Assembly (NCBI GenBank): GCA_004356615.1 | Contig: SMWT01000072.1 | Location: 1-40,379 of the forward strand | Source: Deltaproteobacteria bacterium | Lineage (GTDB): Bacteria > Bdellovibrionota > Bacteriovoracia > Bacteriovoracales > Bacteriovoracaceae | Direction: 5' to 3' | Length of the DNA: 40,379 nucleotides | Shown here: positions 19,031 to 27,952 of the stretch, one piece after another | Position numbering within the stretch: position 1 is the first letter of the stretch | Layout: each line of letters opens with the position of its first letter | The notes under the pieces: model-generated | The model's database searches: none | The model's input: only the letters and a program-made list of their open reading frames with translations | What the model was told of the DNA's origin: nothing | Translations under genes and position numbers: made by a program

Positions 19031-20049
19031 TTCTTGCTTTTTTAATTTTAATTTCACCGGTTTATGCGAAGGTAAAAAGACCCAAGTTTAATTCTTTAAC
19101 TAAACTTCAAAGCAAGATTTTTAGAATTGAAAAAAAGATCTTTAAAATTACTGGTGAGCTAGAAGAATTAGAGAAAAATTTAGAAGAAAAGAATAAGGCC
19201 TATCTTGAAAACCTAAAACAAAAAAGATCGATTGAGGATAAGCTGGCAGAGTATCGCACGATTATAGAAAATGAAAAAGGACAACTTCAGGTGAAGATTG
19301 ATCATGCTCAGGATAGTTTTAGGCATGCTCTTTTAAACGATGTTGATCAAAATGATTATCCTAAAAATATTCTTGGCAGAAAAATGATTAAAAAGATCCT
19401 CAGAAAAAATTTGGAGGTCTTTTACCAGGGCAAGATTAGGTTAATTACTCTTGGGAATGAACTAATTGACCTTGAAAATAAGTTCCTTGAACATATTAAT
19501 AATGAAAATCAGTTGGTAGAACTTTTAAATCATTTGGAAATGGAAAAAAAAGATCTGGCAAGTAATTACTACCGTGAGGAAGAAAAAAAGAAAAAATGGA
19601 GATTAAAATTCAACAAGCTTAAAAGTAAGCTTGTTCAAGGAAAACAACAGAAAAAGAGTAGTATGAGAATTGGCCGATTTGCCTCTCCTTTGGAGGAGTT
19701 TTCTGATTTGACCTACCAGAATAAAGGAATAACTTTTAAGTACAAAGGTATCAATCAGGTTTTTGCCGCCAGATCTGGTAAAGTCGTTTATTCTGGAAAA
19801 CTTTCCACTTATGGAAATGTCGTCATAATTGATCATGGAAAAAGTACTCGTTCAGTTGTCCTGGGGAGTTTTGATATCAGAATTAAAAAAGGTGAAAAGG
19901 TAGAAAAGGGCGATGTGATTGGATATACTTCTAAAGCAGAAAGTGGAAAGTTATATTTTGAGGTAAGAAAAAAAGATAAAGTACAAAAAACCATTCTATT
20001 TATGGATGGTAATTTCATTTCTAAGAATACTACAAAAAAGAAGGTTTAA
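19018..20049 (+). CDS. EnvC-like coiled coil + degenerate LytM (M23) domain protein
   Basis: Signal peptide, long Lys/Glu coiled coil, C-terminal M23-like fold (ARSGKVVYSGKLSTYGNVVIIDHG...KVEKGDVIGYTSKAESGKLYFEVRKKDK). Confidence 0.85.
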   Translation: MGKLILAFLILISPVYAKVKRPKFNSLTKLQSKIFRIEKKIFKITGELEELEKNLEEKNKAYLENLKQKRSIEDKLAEYRTIIENEKGQLQVKIDHAQDSFRHALLNDVDQNDYPKNILGRKMIKKILRKNLEVFYQGKIRLITLGNELIDLENKFLEHINNENQLVELLNHLEMEKKDLASNYYREEEKKKKWRLKFNKLKSKLVQGKQQKKSSMRIGRFASPLEEFSDLTYQNKGITFKYKGINQVFAARSGKVVYSGKLSTYGNVVIIDHGKSTRSVVLGSFDIRIKKGEKVEKGDVIGYTSKAESGKLYFEVRKKDKVQKTILFMDGNFISKNTTKKKV

Positions 20050-20050
20050 A

Positions 20051-21424
20051 GTGATTAAGATCTTAATATTAAGTTTGCTTTTAATAAATCCCGTTTATTC
20101 TCAGAAAACAGATCTTACCAATATTCCCCAGTCTAGGTATGAAAAGTTAGAATTGTTTAACAGGGTTTTATACCTAATTGAAACCCAATATTATCGAGAC
20201 ATTAATTTTGAAAAATTAATTGAAGGCGCTCTTAAGGGGATGATGTCAACCCTTGACCCTCATTCGGCCTATCTGCCAGCAGAGAGCTTCTCCAAAATGG
20301 AAGAAGAAACTCAAGGTGAGTTTGGGGGACTTGGAATAGAGGTGACACTTAAGGATGGTGTAATCGTGGTCATTACCCCCATTGATGACACTCCAGCTTT
20401 TAGGGCCGATATCAGACCGGGAGATAAGATCGTAGAAATTGAAGGCGAGAGTATGGTTGGGATCACGCTTAATGAAGCGGTCAAAAAAATGAGAGGTAAA
20501 CCTAATTCAAAAATAAAAATTGGAATCTTAAGAGAAGGTGTGGAAGGAGTGAAAAGAATAACTCTTACTAGAGAGAAAATAAAAGTAAAACCAGTTAAGG
20601 CAGAGTTAGTGGATGAAAAATATGCCTATATAAGACTTGTGCAATTTCAAAGAAATTCTGCCAAGTATATCGCTTCAACCCTTAAACGTTTTAAAAGAAA
20701 GACTAAGAAAAAAGGCGGGTTAAAAGGCATTATTCTAGACCTTAGAGCTAATCCTGGCGGATTACTAGATGAGGCAGTCAATGTTTCATCCCTGTTTTTA
20801 AGAGATGGGATTGTAGTTTCCATAGAAGGACGAGATAAGAAATTTAATGAAATAAAATTTGTGAACAAAGGAGGTATGAAAGATATTGATACCCCCATGG
20901 TCGTATTAATTGATGGCTCTTCTGCCTCGGCATCTGAAATTGTGGCGGGGGCACTTAAAGATCATAAACGGGCGATCTTGATGGGGTCTAGGTCTTTTGG
21001 AAAAGGTTCAGTTCAGACCGTGGCCAAAATTGATAAGACAAGAGGAATGAAACTTACCATTGCTCAATATATGACACCAAGTGGAAAGAAGATTCAGGCC
21101 ATAGGTGTGGAGCCCGATGTTTATTTAGACCAAGTAAAAGATGACTGGTCAAAGTTAACTAGAAAAAGCCACTACACCAGAGAAAAAGATTTAAGAGGAC
21201 ATTTAACCGCCACCATTGAAACCAAGGAAGAAAAAGCACTTCGCTTAGAAGAAGAGAAAGAAATAAGGGCCGAGCGAATTAAAAGGATTGAAGAACTTAA
21301 AAATAAAAAAGATAAGAAGGTAGATAAAGCTTTAAAAAGATATGATCCCAATGAAGACTATCAGGTTATTCAGGCCATTAATTATCTAAAGAGTTTAGAA
21401 ACCTTTAGAAAGTTGAAGTTTTAA
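20051..21424 (+). CDS. ctpA: C-terminal processing peptidase (S41, CtpA/Prc type) with PDZ domain
   Basis: GALKGMMSTLDPHSAYL, GLGIEVTLKDG PDZ, LDLRANPGGLLDEAV, IDGSSASASEIVAGALKDH, SFGKGSVQT. GTG start at 20051 giving VIKILILSLLLINPVYSQ signal peptide. Confidence 0.93.
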   Translation: MIKILILSLLLINPVYSQKTDLTNIPQSRYEKLELFNRVLYLIETQYYRDINFEKLIEGALKGMMSTLDPHSAYLPAESFSKMEEETQGEFGGLGIEVTLKDGVIVVITPIDDTPAFRADIRPGDKIVEIEGESMVGITLNEAVKKMRGKPNSKIKIGILREGVEGVKRITLTREKIKVKPVKAELVDEKYAYIRLVQFQRNSAKYIASTLKRFKRKTKKKGGLKGIILDLRANPGGLLDEAVNVSSLFLRDGIVVSIEGRDKKFNEIKFVNKGGMKDIDTPMVVLIDGSSASASEIVAGALKDHKRAILMGSRSFGKGSVQTVAKIDKTRGMKLTIAQYMTPSGKKIQAIGVEPDVYLDQVKDDWSKLTRKSHYTREKDLRGHLTATIETKEEKALRLEEEKEIRAERIKRIEELKNKKDKKVDKALKRYDPNEDYQVIQAINYLKSLETFRKLKF

Positions 21425-21438
21425 GTTATAAAGGGTTA

Positions 21439-22725
21439 ATGCAAAGCAATCCCATCACTGTCACCGAATTAGTATTAAGCGTAAAATCTCTTTTAGAAGG
21501 AGAATTTAGGAATGTTTGCCTGGTAGGTGAAATTACTAATCTATCTAGTTCTTCCGCAGGACATTATTACTTTTCTGTCTCTGATAAAGATTCGGCGATA
21601 AGCGCTGCTTTATTTCGGGGAAGCGCCATGAGAAATCCTTTAATTAAAGAAATGCGAGATGGGGATAAAGTAATTTTGCATGGGAGCATGGGAGTCTACG
21701 CTAAAAGAGGAACTTTCCAAGTAATTGTTACCCGAATAGAAAAGGCCGGAAAGGGAGATCTACTGGCCCAATTTGAAGCGCTTAAAAGAAAATTGGCCGG
21801 TGAAGGTCTCTTTGATCCCAGCATAAAGAAAGCAATTCCTCCCTATCCTAAAAGGATTGCCGTTATTACCTCTATTGGGGGGGCAGCGCTGCATGATTTT
21901 AATAATGTTTATAAAAGAAGATCCATTTGGATGGATAATTTGGTAGTGGGTGCGGTTGTCCAAGGCGATGCTTCACCAGCTTCTCTCCGCAGAGCTCTTA
22001 AGCTTGTTCTGCAATATTCAGAGAAGGCACCTGTGGATAAAAAAATAGATGTGGTTGTCTTTACTAGGGGAGGAGGAAGCTTGGAGGACTTATGGGCCTT
22101 TAATGACGAATTGCTTGCCAGGGATATTTTTTCCTGCCCTATACCAACCGTAAGCGCCGTAGGGCATCAGGTGGACTATACCATCTCAGATTTCGTAGCT
22201 GATTTAAGATGTGAAACCCCTACAGCGGCAGCAGAAGTGTTAACTCATCATCAAACAAAATTAAAAGAGGGCCTCCAACATTCTATAACCAGATTAAACT
22301 CACAAATTCGCCATCTCTTAGCTGATATAAGGGAAGTGTTGGATAAGGCCCATCCGCGAGAAATTTTAAATAGGATTTTGCAGAATTTTTTATCTTTGCA
22401 AAAAAAATTAGAAACCCTAAATATATCTCCGCGCTTTTATGAGCTGACCCGTCTTTATGAGAAGCAATTGTTTTTAGATGAAATGATTACCCGAATGAAA
22501 CAGAAGATGTTAGAATGGTGCAGAGATAAAACAGCTCAAAATGAAAAATCATTTGAGCTGCTCCGGGTTTTAAATCCCCATAATGTTTTAGGAAGGGGAT
22601 ACGTTTATATTCGGGATGAAAATGGAAAAATCATACCTAGTTTTAAAATATATTCTACGTTAAAAGAAAAAGAACACCTGGGCCTTAAATTTCACGACGG
22701 CGAGGGGAGTGCATTAAAGGATTGA
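21439..22725 (+). CDS. xseA: Exodeoxyribonuclease VII large subunit
   Basis: LVGEITNLSSSSAGHYYFSVSDKDSAISAALFRG (OB fold), GGGSLEDLWAFNDE, VSAVGHQVDYTISDFVADLRCETPTAAAE. Confidence 0.95.
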   Translation: MQSNPITVTELVLSVKSLLEGEFRNVCLVGEITNLSSSSAGHYYFSVSDKDSAISAALFRGSAMRNPLIKEMRDGDKVILHGSMGVYAKRGTFQVIVTRIEKAGKGDLLAQFEALKRKLAGEGLFDPSIKKAIPPYPKRIAVITSIGGAALHDFNNVYKRRSIWMDNLVVGAVVQGDASPASLRRALKLVLQYSEKAPVDKKIDVVVFTRGGGSLEDLWAFNDELLARDIFSCPIPTVSAVGHQVDYTISDFVADLRCETPTAAAEVLTHHQTKLKEGLQHSITRLNSQIRHLLADIREVLDKAHPREILNRILQNFLSLQKKLETLNISPRFYELTRLYEKQLFLDEMITRMKQKMLEWCRDKTAQNEKSFELLRVLNPHNVLGRGYVYIRDENGKIIPSFKIYSTLKEKEHLGLKFHDGEGSALKD

Positions 22726-22729
22726 GCGC

Positions 22730-23566
22730 ATGAAAATAGGACTTTTACTACTCTTTTTGATTTCTTGTTCTAGTACTCAGAATAAAAAACCTTATACTCC
22801 TTATAAAGTTTCCCTAAAACCAGGCGAGGTAAAGCTTGTATCGTTTAAGGTGCCCAAAGCTAACCCTTTAGGGAAAGTCTATTGTAATAATCAAGAGATT
22901 CCTTATGTCGAAAAAGATGGGAAGATGATCATCTTTTTGGCAGAGTCTTATTTTTCTAAGCTTAAACCTTTTAGCTGCAACTATTTAGAAAAAAAGACCC
23001 AGGTTCACTTGGCCAATATTAACGTAGTGGAAAAAAAATTCCCTTTTGAAAAATTAAATGTTGATAAGAAGAAAGTTTTTTACAGTAAAAAAGATTTAAA
23101 AAGGATCATAAGGGAATCAGAAAAATTAAAAATTGTATATGGGGGGAGCAAGAAAGATCTTTTTCAAGGGCCTTTCGAATTACCTCTGCGGTCAAAGGTG
23201 ACCTCTATCTATGGCACTAAAAGATTATTTAACAATAATAAGAAATCACAGCATCTCGGTACAGATTATAGGGCCAAGGTAGGAACTCCTATAAGGGTTT
23301 CAAATGGTGGAAAAGTTGCCTTGGCAGAAGATCTGTTTTTTACTGGTAATACGGTTATTATCGACCACGGACTAGGAGTTTTTACCATGTATGGGCACCT
23401 ATCAAAAATATCTGTAAAAGTAGGTGAACATGTGACAAATGATCGAGTGGTGGGTCTTTCGGGTATGACTGGGCGAGTGACAGGGCCTCATCTTCATTGG
23501 GGTGTTAAGGTACATGGACATTGGGTAGATGGAAACAGTCTGGTTTTGGAAACTGAAAAATTATGA
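22730..23566 (+). CDS. M23 (LytM) family peptidase, predicted lipoprotein
   Basis: Lipobox LLFLISCSS; intact M23 motifs HLGTDY and TGPHLHWGVKV. Confidence 0.9.
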   Translation: MKIGLLLLFLISCSSTQNKKPYTPYKVSLKPGEVKLVSFKVPKANPLGKVYCNNQEIPYVEKDGKMIIFLAESYFSKLKPFSCNYLEKKTQVHLANINVVEKKFPFEKLNVDKKKVFYSKKDLKRIIRESEKLKIVYGGSKKDLFQGPFELPLRSKVTSIYGTKRLFNNNKKSQHLGTDYRAKVGTPIRVSNGGKVALAEDLFFTGNTVIIDHGLGVFTMYGHLSKISVKVGEHVTNDRVVGLSGMTGRVTGPHLHWGVKVHGHWVDGNSLVLETEKL

Positions 23567-23919
23567 ATTTACTCGCGGTATTTCTAGGCGGAGGCCTAGG
23601 AGCAGTTTCTCGGTGGCTTATTACCTATGGAGTTCTTTTAATCACTCACCGGGTTTGGGCGGGAACCCTGCTTGTTAACTGTATCGGTTCTCTTATTCTT
23701 TTTCTAATTCATAAATACTGGGTTCCAACAGCTCCAGCATTAAATTTATTTTATAAAGTAGGGCTAATGGGTGGACTTACCACTTTTAGTACCTTTTCCC
23801 TAGAGATGGTTATCTACTTCAAAAACGGTGATTATTTAGAAAGTTTTCTTATTATGTTTTTAAATATGGGAATTTGTTTTTTAATGGGGTTTTTCATACT
23901 TAGAAATACCGCAACTTAA
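23563..23919 (+). CDS. crcB: Fluoride ion transporter CrcB/Fluc
   Basis: GGGLGAVSRWLI, GTLLVNCIGSLIL, GLMGGLTTFSTFSLE; 118 aa. Confidence 0.92.
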   Translation: MNLLAVFLGGGLGAVSRWLITYGVLLITHRVWAGTLLVNCIGSLILFLIHKYWVPTAPALNLFYKVGLMGGLTTFSTFSLEMVIYFKNGDYLESFLIMFLNMGICFLMGFFILRNTAT

Positions 23920-25196
23920 ATATGTTCTCCGGGAAATAATCCAGAATTGGGGTTTTTCCTAACAAACTTGTTGAAAAGAGCGAAAAAACCATCCGCATTA
24001 TTTTTTGGAATTTCCTTATTGATTAAAAAGATATCAGTGGCCGAAAGCAGGTAGCTTTTAACTAAAGACTCAACATCACTTGAAAATGCGGTTTGTTTTA
24101 TTTTTTTCCGATCTATTTTTAGGCCTTTAGAAATTAAAAATTGATGAAGCTTTTTTCTTTGTGCCGGATAGGTGAAGACTAACTGGGATCTGGTATTTAA
24201 GGCGCTGACGGGAAACACCACATATTGTCCTGGGATTAAATGGTTGGCGATGAAAAAATCCGGGAGCTTTTGATCACTTTCTTCAATCTGGAGAAATTTT
24301 AATATTTCTTTAAGGGTCTCGGGTGGAAGCTTTGAAGATATGTGGGCAAAATGGATTAGGGCCTCAAGAAAAGGCCCATATAATTTAATTGTCACCATGG
24401 CCCATTCAAGTTTTGTTAAATGACTCTTGATAAAATCTATTTCCTCCCCGTTTCCTTTACAGGGAAGGGAAAAGAGAATAACCCCATTTTTTCCCTTGAT
24501 TGCTAAAAGGTAGGGAATTTTATTTTTTTTGAGTTGGCGGATTACTTCATCATTTCCCGATTCTGACCTGAAATTTTTACGGTCGAGTTCAAATCGATTC
24601 CTGGGATAATAGAGATGATTTATTTTACTAATATCTTTTTCTATAAAAAAATCTAGGTATTTTAAAAGTAACTGGGCCGCAGCTCTGGCATCATCTAGGG
24701 CGCGATGGGCCTTCGTGTGGGCGATTCCAAAAACTGAACTCATGTAATTTAAATTGGAGTTGATTAAAGATGGAATCAGGTATTTAGTCATTAAGTTGGT
24801 ACAAAGACTATTATTTTTTAAGGGTAACTTATCTAACTTTTTTAAAACAGCATTAAAAAATGGAACATCAAAAGAAATATTATGGGCCACAAGGATTGAA
24901 TCCCCCATGAAATCAAGGATTTCATCAATCACCTTTTCAATGGTGGGAGAGTTTTTCACATCATTATTGCTAATAGAGGTTAATTTTTGGATAAACTCTG
25001 GAATCCTAATTTGGGGGTTTATTAAGAAATCTTTTTCCTCAACAATTTTTTTGTTTTGAATCTTAACCAGGCCAATTTCAATTATTTTGTCCTGATCATG
25101 ATTAGGGCCTGTGGTTTCAAGATCAAAAACACAAAAGGTGAGATTTTTTACAAGATTTTCTGAAGGTGTGGTCATAGATAAGCTCCGAGTATTCAC
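23916..25196 (-). CDS. DEDDh 3'-5' exonuclease (DnaQ/Pol III epsilon-like) with long uncharacterised C-terminal region
   Basis: FCVFDLETTGPNHDQDKIIEIGLVKI, LVAHNISFDVPFFNAVL, HRALDDARAAAQLLLKYL. Confidence 0.88.
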   Translation of the reverse strand: MNTRSLSMTTPSENLVKNLTFCVFDLETTGPNHDQDKIIEIGLVKIQNKKIVEEKDFLINPQIRIPEFIQKLTSISNNDVKNSPTIEKVIDEILDFMGDSILVAHNISFDVPFFNAVLKKLDKLPLKNNSLCTNLMTKYLIPSLINSNLNYMSSVFGIAHTKAHRALDDARAAAQLLLKYLDFFIEKDISKINHLYYPRNRFELDRKNFRSESGNDEVIRQLKKNKIPYLLAIKGKNGVILFSLPCKGNGEEIDFIKSHLTKLEWAMVTIKLYGPFLEALIHFAHISSKLPPETLKEILKFLQIEESDQKLPDFFIANHLIPGQYVVFPVSALNTRSQLVFTYPAQRKKLHQFLISKGLKIDRKKIKQTAFSSDVESLVKSYLLSATDIFLINKEIPKNNADGFFALFNKFVRKNPNSGLFPGEHI

Positions 25197-25220
25197 TCGA
25201 GAAAAGTTTAATTACTTCTA

Positions 25221-25613
25221 TCACCTAAATGATTCTTTGGAAAATGAATTGGGATAAATTTCCGCAAAATCATAGACTTGATGGCCCTGACTGCTTGCTA
25301 CCACTACTTTTAAATCCTTGGCGGCAAATTCGCTCAAGACCTGACGGCAAGGCCCACAGGGAGGAAATCCTTTTTCCGAATAGATATAGATCAGGGAAAT
25401 TTCCTTCTCTCCCTCAGATAAGGCCTTGAAAATAGCAACCCTTTCGGCACAGATGGTTTCACTAAAACTGGCATTTTCAATATTGCATCCAGTATAAGTT
25501 TTTCCCGAGCTGGTTTTTAAGGCGGAGGTTACTTTTATTTTTGAATAGGGTGAATAGGAATTCTTTAGATTTTCCTGGCAAAGGTCTTTTAATTTTTCAA
25601 TGTCCTCTTTCAC
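25221..25613 (-). CDS. cdd: Cytidine deaminase
   Basis: YSPYSKIKVTSAL, GCNIENASFSETICAERVAIFKAL, GFPPCGPCRQVLSEF. GTG at 25613 preceded by GGAGTGGGAA is preferred; ATG at 25640 is an alternative. Confidence 0.92.
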   Translation of the reverse strand: MKEDIEKLKDLCQENLKNSYSPYSKIKVTSALKTSSGKTYTGCNIENASFSETICAERVAIFKALSEGEKEISLIYIYSEKGFPPCGPCRQVLSEFAAKDLKVVVASSQGHQVYDFAEIYPNSFSKESFR

Positions 25614-26433
25614 TTCCCACTCCAATTTTAATAATGACATTTTTAAGCAAAGAGCTGAAGTCTTCCATAACGGATAAGGCCTGTAGGGTAATATCTTCAT
25701 GGCGAAGTGAGTCGTCAATAATTCCCGCCGCCATATTAGAAATAAGTGATACCCCACATACGTTTAATCCCATATGATGAGCAGCGATGGCCTCAGGGAC
25801 AGTACTCATGCCAACCATATCTGCACCAAGAGCTCGAAACATTCGAATCTCCGCAGGTGTTTCATAACTGGGACCAAGAACGCCTGCATAAACCCCAGCT
25901 TTAAGGCCTATATTCAACTCCATGGCGCTTTGTCTGATGATTTCATTTAATTGGGGATTCCAGGCCTTAGACATATCTGGAAATCTAGGAGCAAAATCAA
26001 AAATATCAGGCCCTACCAGGGGGTTGTTTCCTGTTAGGTTTAAATGATCTTCGATTAGTACAAAATCACCAGGGAAAAAGGATTTGTTAATGCCACCGGA
26101 AACATTGGTAAGAATTAAACTTTCTATTCCGAGGAGGCCTAAGCTGCGAATTGGGTAAACCACTTGATCCTGACTATATCCTTCATAAGCGTGGAGCCTA
26201 CCCTGCAAAGCAATGATTTCCACTCCATTTATTTTTCCTAGCACCAACTGGCCCTCATGACCTTCAACTGAAACATTTTGAAAATGTGGGATTTTAGAAT
26301 AAGGGACAGAAATTTTTTCGCTAAAGGAAGCAATAAAATTCCCGAGTCCTGAACCCAAAACCACTCCAATTTTAGGATGGTAGGGAGATAAGGACTGAAT
26401 ATATTTGGCCGTTGTCTCCAGCATTTTAATCAC
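25597..26433 (-). CDS. punA: Purine nucleoside phosphorylase (class II, PNPase/MTAP family)
   Basis: IGVVLGSGLGNF, LTNVSGGINKSFFPGDFVLIEDHLNLTGNNPL, GPSYETPAEIRMFRALGADMVGMSTVPEAIAAHHMGL. Start may be GTG 26433 or ATG 26424. Confidence 0.95.
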   Translation of the reverse strand: MIKMLETTAKYIQSLSPYHPKIGVVLGSGLGNFIASFSEKISVPYSKIPHFQNVSVEGHEGQLVLGKINGVEIIALQGRLHAYEGYSQDQVVYPIRSLGLLGIESLILTNVSGGINKSFFPGDFVLIEDHLNLTGNNPLVGPDIFDFAPRFPDMSKAWNPQLNEIIRQSAMELNIGLKAGVYAGVLGPSYETPAEIRMFRALGADMVGMSTVPEAIAAHHMGLNVCGVSLISNMAAGIIDDSLRHEDITLQALSVMEDFSSLLKNVIIKIGVGSERGH

Positions 26434-26494
26434 GCTTGACTCATCCCTGAAAAGAACTCAAAATTAATTAAGACAAATAAAATGGGCCATTACA

Positions 26495-26917
26495 ATGAAA
26501 AAATATTTATACGCACTTTTTTTTCTTAATCTTATTTTATTCTCTATTCCAGGTTTTGCTGAAGACGACACCTTTATGGAAAAAACCATCAATAAAACAA
26601 AAAGAGATTTCTTTACCATTGGGGGATTGGGACTTGGAGGTGCAGCTTTAGGTCTATCTACACTGGCCTTTGTGGACGATCCTAAGGCCAATCTTAAAAA
26701 TGTTGCCATTGGTGGGGCAGTAGGAATCATATTAGGGGTAGGTATCGTCGCTATCAGTCATGCTACTGAGGGAAATATGTATTATGAATCAAACAAATTA
26801 GATCCTAAGGAGTTTGATACTAGCGAGCGAATTAGTTGGCATAAGAGGCAAGTCGAAAAAAATATTTTAGTAATTAAATCAGACCTTCCGCCTTTGACTT
26901 ACGATATTCAATTCTAA
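26495..26917 (+). CDS. Hypothetical exported protein with Gly-rich hydrophobic segments
   Basis: Signal peptide MKKYLYALFFLNLILFSIPGFAED; GGLGLGGAALGLSTLAF and IGGAVGIILGVGIVAIS. Confidence 0.65.
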   Translation: MKKYLYALFFLNLILFSIPGFAEDDTFMEKTINKTKRDFFTIGGLGLGGAALGLSTLAFVDDPKANLKNVAIGGAVGIILGVGIVAISHATEGNMYYESNKLDPKEFDTSERISWHKRQVEKNILVIKSDLPPLTYDIQF

Positions 26918-26919
26918 TC

Positions 26920-27891
26920 ATGAAAATTTTATTTAATCATCCGGAGGTCGTACCCGTCCAGAGGTATGGAGGAACGGAGCGAATTCTGTATTGGCTTATG
27001 AAAGAACTAGTTCTTTTAGGCCATCAAGTATGTTTAGTGGGGAATTATAAAAGTCAGGTAGAAAAAATAGGGGTAGAGCTTATTCCTATTGATAAAAATC
27101 TATCTGATTGGCGCCTCCACATTCCTGGTGATGTGGACGTCATTCATTTATTTATCTCCCCCCATCTAGAATTTGAGCAACCCTTAATGGTTACCCTTCA
27201 TGGTAATGGGAAAGTTGGCGAAATCTTTGATAAAAATACGGTATTTTTATCCAGAAACCATGCCCAGAACCATGGCTCTAAAGAATTTGTCTACAACGGA
27301 ATAGATTTGGCAGAATATCCAGTGTCCACAATTAGAAATAAGGGGTGGGATAAATTTTTATTTTTGGCCAAGGCATCCTGGAAAGTTAAAAATTTAAAAG
27401 CATGTATTGGCGCCTGCAAGGCAGTTAAAAAACATCTTGAGGTGGCCGGTGGGAGAGGGTTTAGTCTCTCTTCCTACATTAACTATAACGGTATAGTTGA
27501 TCAGGATAAAAAGTTAGAGCTCTTAAATGAAACAGATGCTCTCTTGTGGCCTGTTCGTTGGAATGAGCCATTTGGTGTCGCTGTTATTGAATCTATGGCG
27601 CTTGGTAACCCGGTGATTTCCTCTAAGTTTGGATCCTTGCCGGAGCTCATCAATGAAAAAACTGGAATTCTTTGTGATAATTACCTCGATTTTGAAAGCG
27701 CCGTTGGTTTAAACGAGAATAATTTTGACCCAGAATACCTAAGGGATTACGTGGAAAATAAATTCACTGCTAAAATTATGGCCCAAAATTACCTGAAGTA
27801 TTATGAGCGAGTGGACCGGGGAGAGACGCTAAATCCTACCAATCCACATACTGTATCATCTAGAGACCCTCAGGAACTGCTTCCATTCTAG
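26920..27891 (+). CDS. Glycosyltransferase family 4 protein
   Basis: YGGTERILYWLMKELVLLGHQVCLVG; LLWPVRWNEPFGVAVIESMALGNPVISSKFGSLPELI. Confidence 0.88.
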   Translation: MKILFNHPEVVPVQRYGGTERILYWLMKELVLLGHQVCLVGNYKSQVEKIGVELIPIDKNLSDWRLHIPGDVDVIHLFISPHLEFEQPLMVTLHGNGKVGEIFDKNTVFLSRNHAQNHGSKEFVYNGIDLAEYPVSTIRNKGWDKFLFLAKASWKVKNLKACIGACKAVKKHLEVAGGRGFSLSSYINYNGIVDQDKKLELLNETDALLWPVRWNEPFGVAVIESMALGNPVISSKFGSLPELINEKTGILCDNYLDFESAVGLNENNFDPEYLRDYVENKFTAKIMAQNYLKYYERVDRGETLNPTNPHTVSSRDPQELLPF

Positions 27892-27952
27892 CTAGAATTA
27901 TAATAACTTGACCTAGTATTCTAAAATTAGCCTTGTGCGGTGAGAAATTATT

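Noticed and set aside
21439-22729. xseA without xseB next to it
   Set aside because: xseB is commonly encoded elsewhere; absence in this window is not informative.
23500-23570. Fluoride riboswitch upstream of crcB
   Set aside because: crcB starts inside the end of the M23 gene (ATGA overlap), so there is no leader to host one.
25597-25640. 44-bp cdd/punA coding overlap
   Set aside because: Depends on using the ATG at 25640, which has no SD. The GTG at 25613 with GGAG gives an ordinary 17-bp overlap.
27885-27898. Perfect palindrome ATTCTAGCTAGAAT at the end of the glycosyltransferase gene
   Set aside because: No spacer so no useful hairpin, no T-tract, and I found no clear related copies apart from a loosely similar CTTTAGCTAAAG at 3181-3192. 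A chance AT-rich palindrome is likely.
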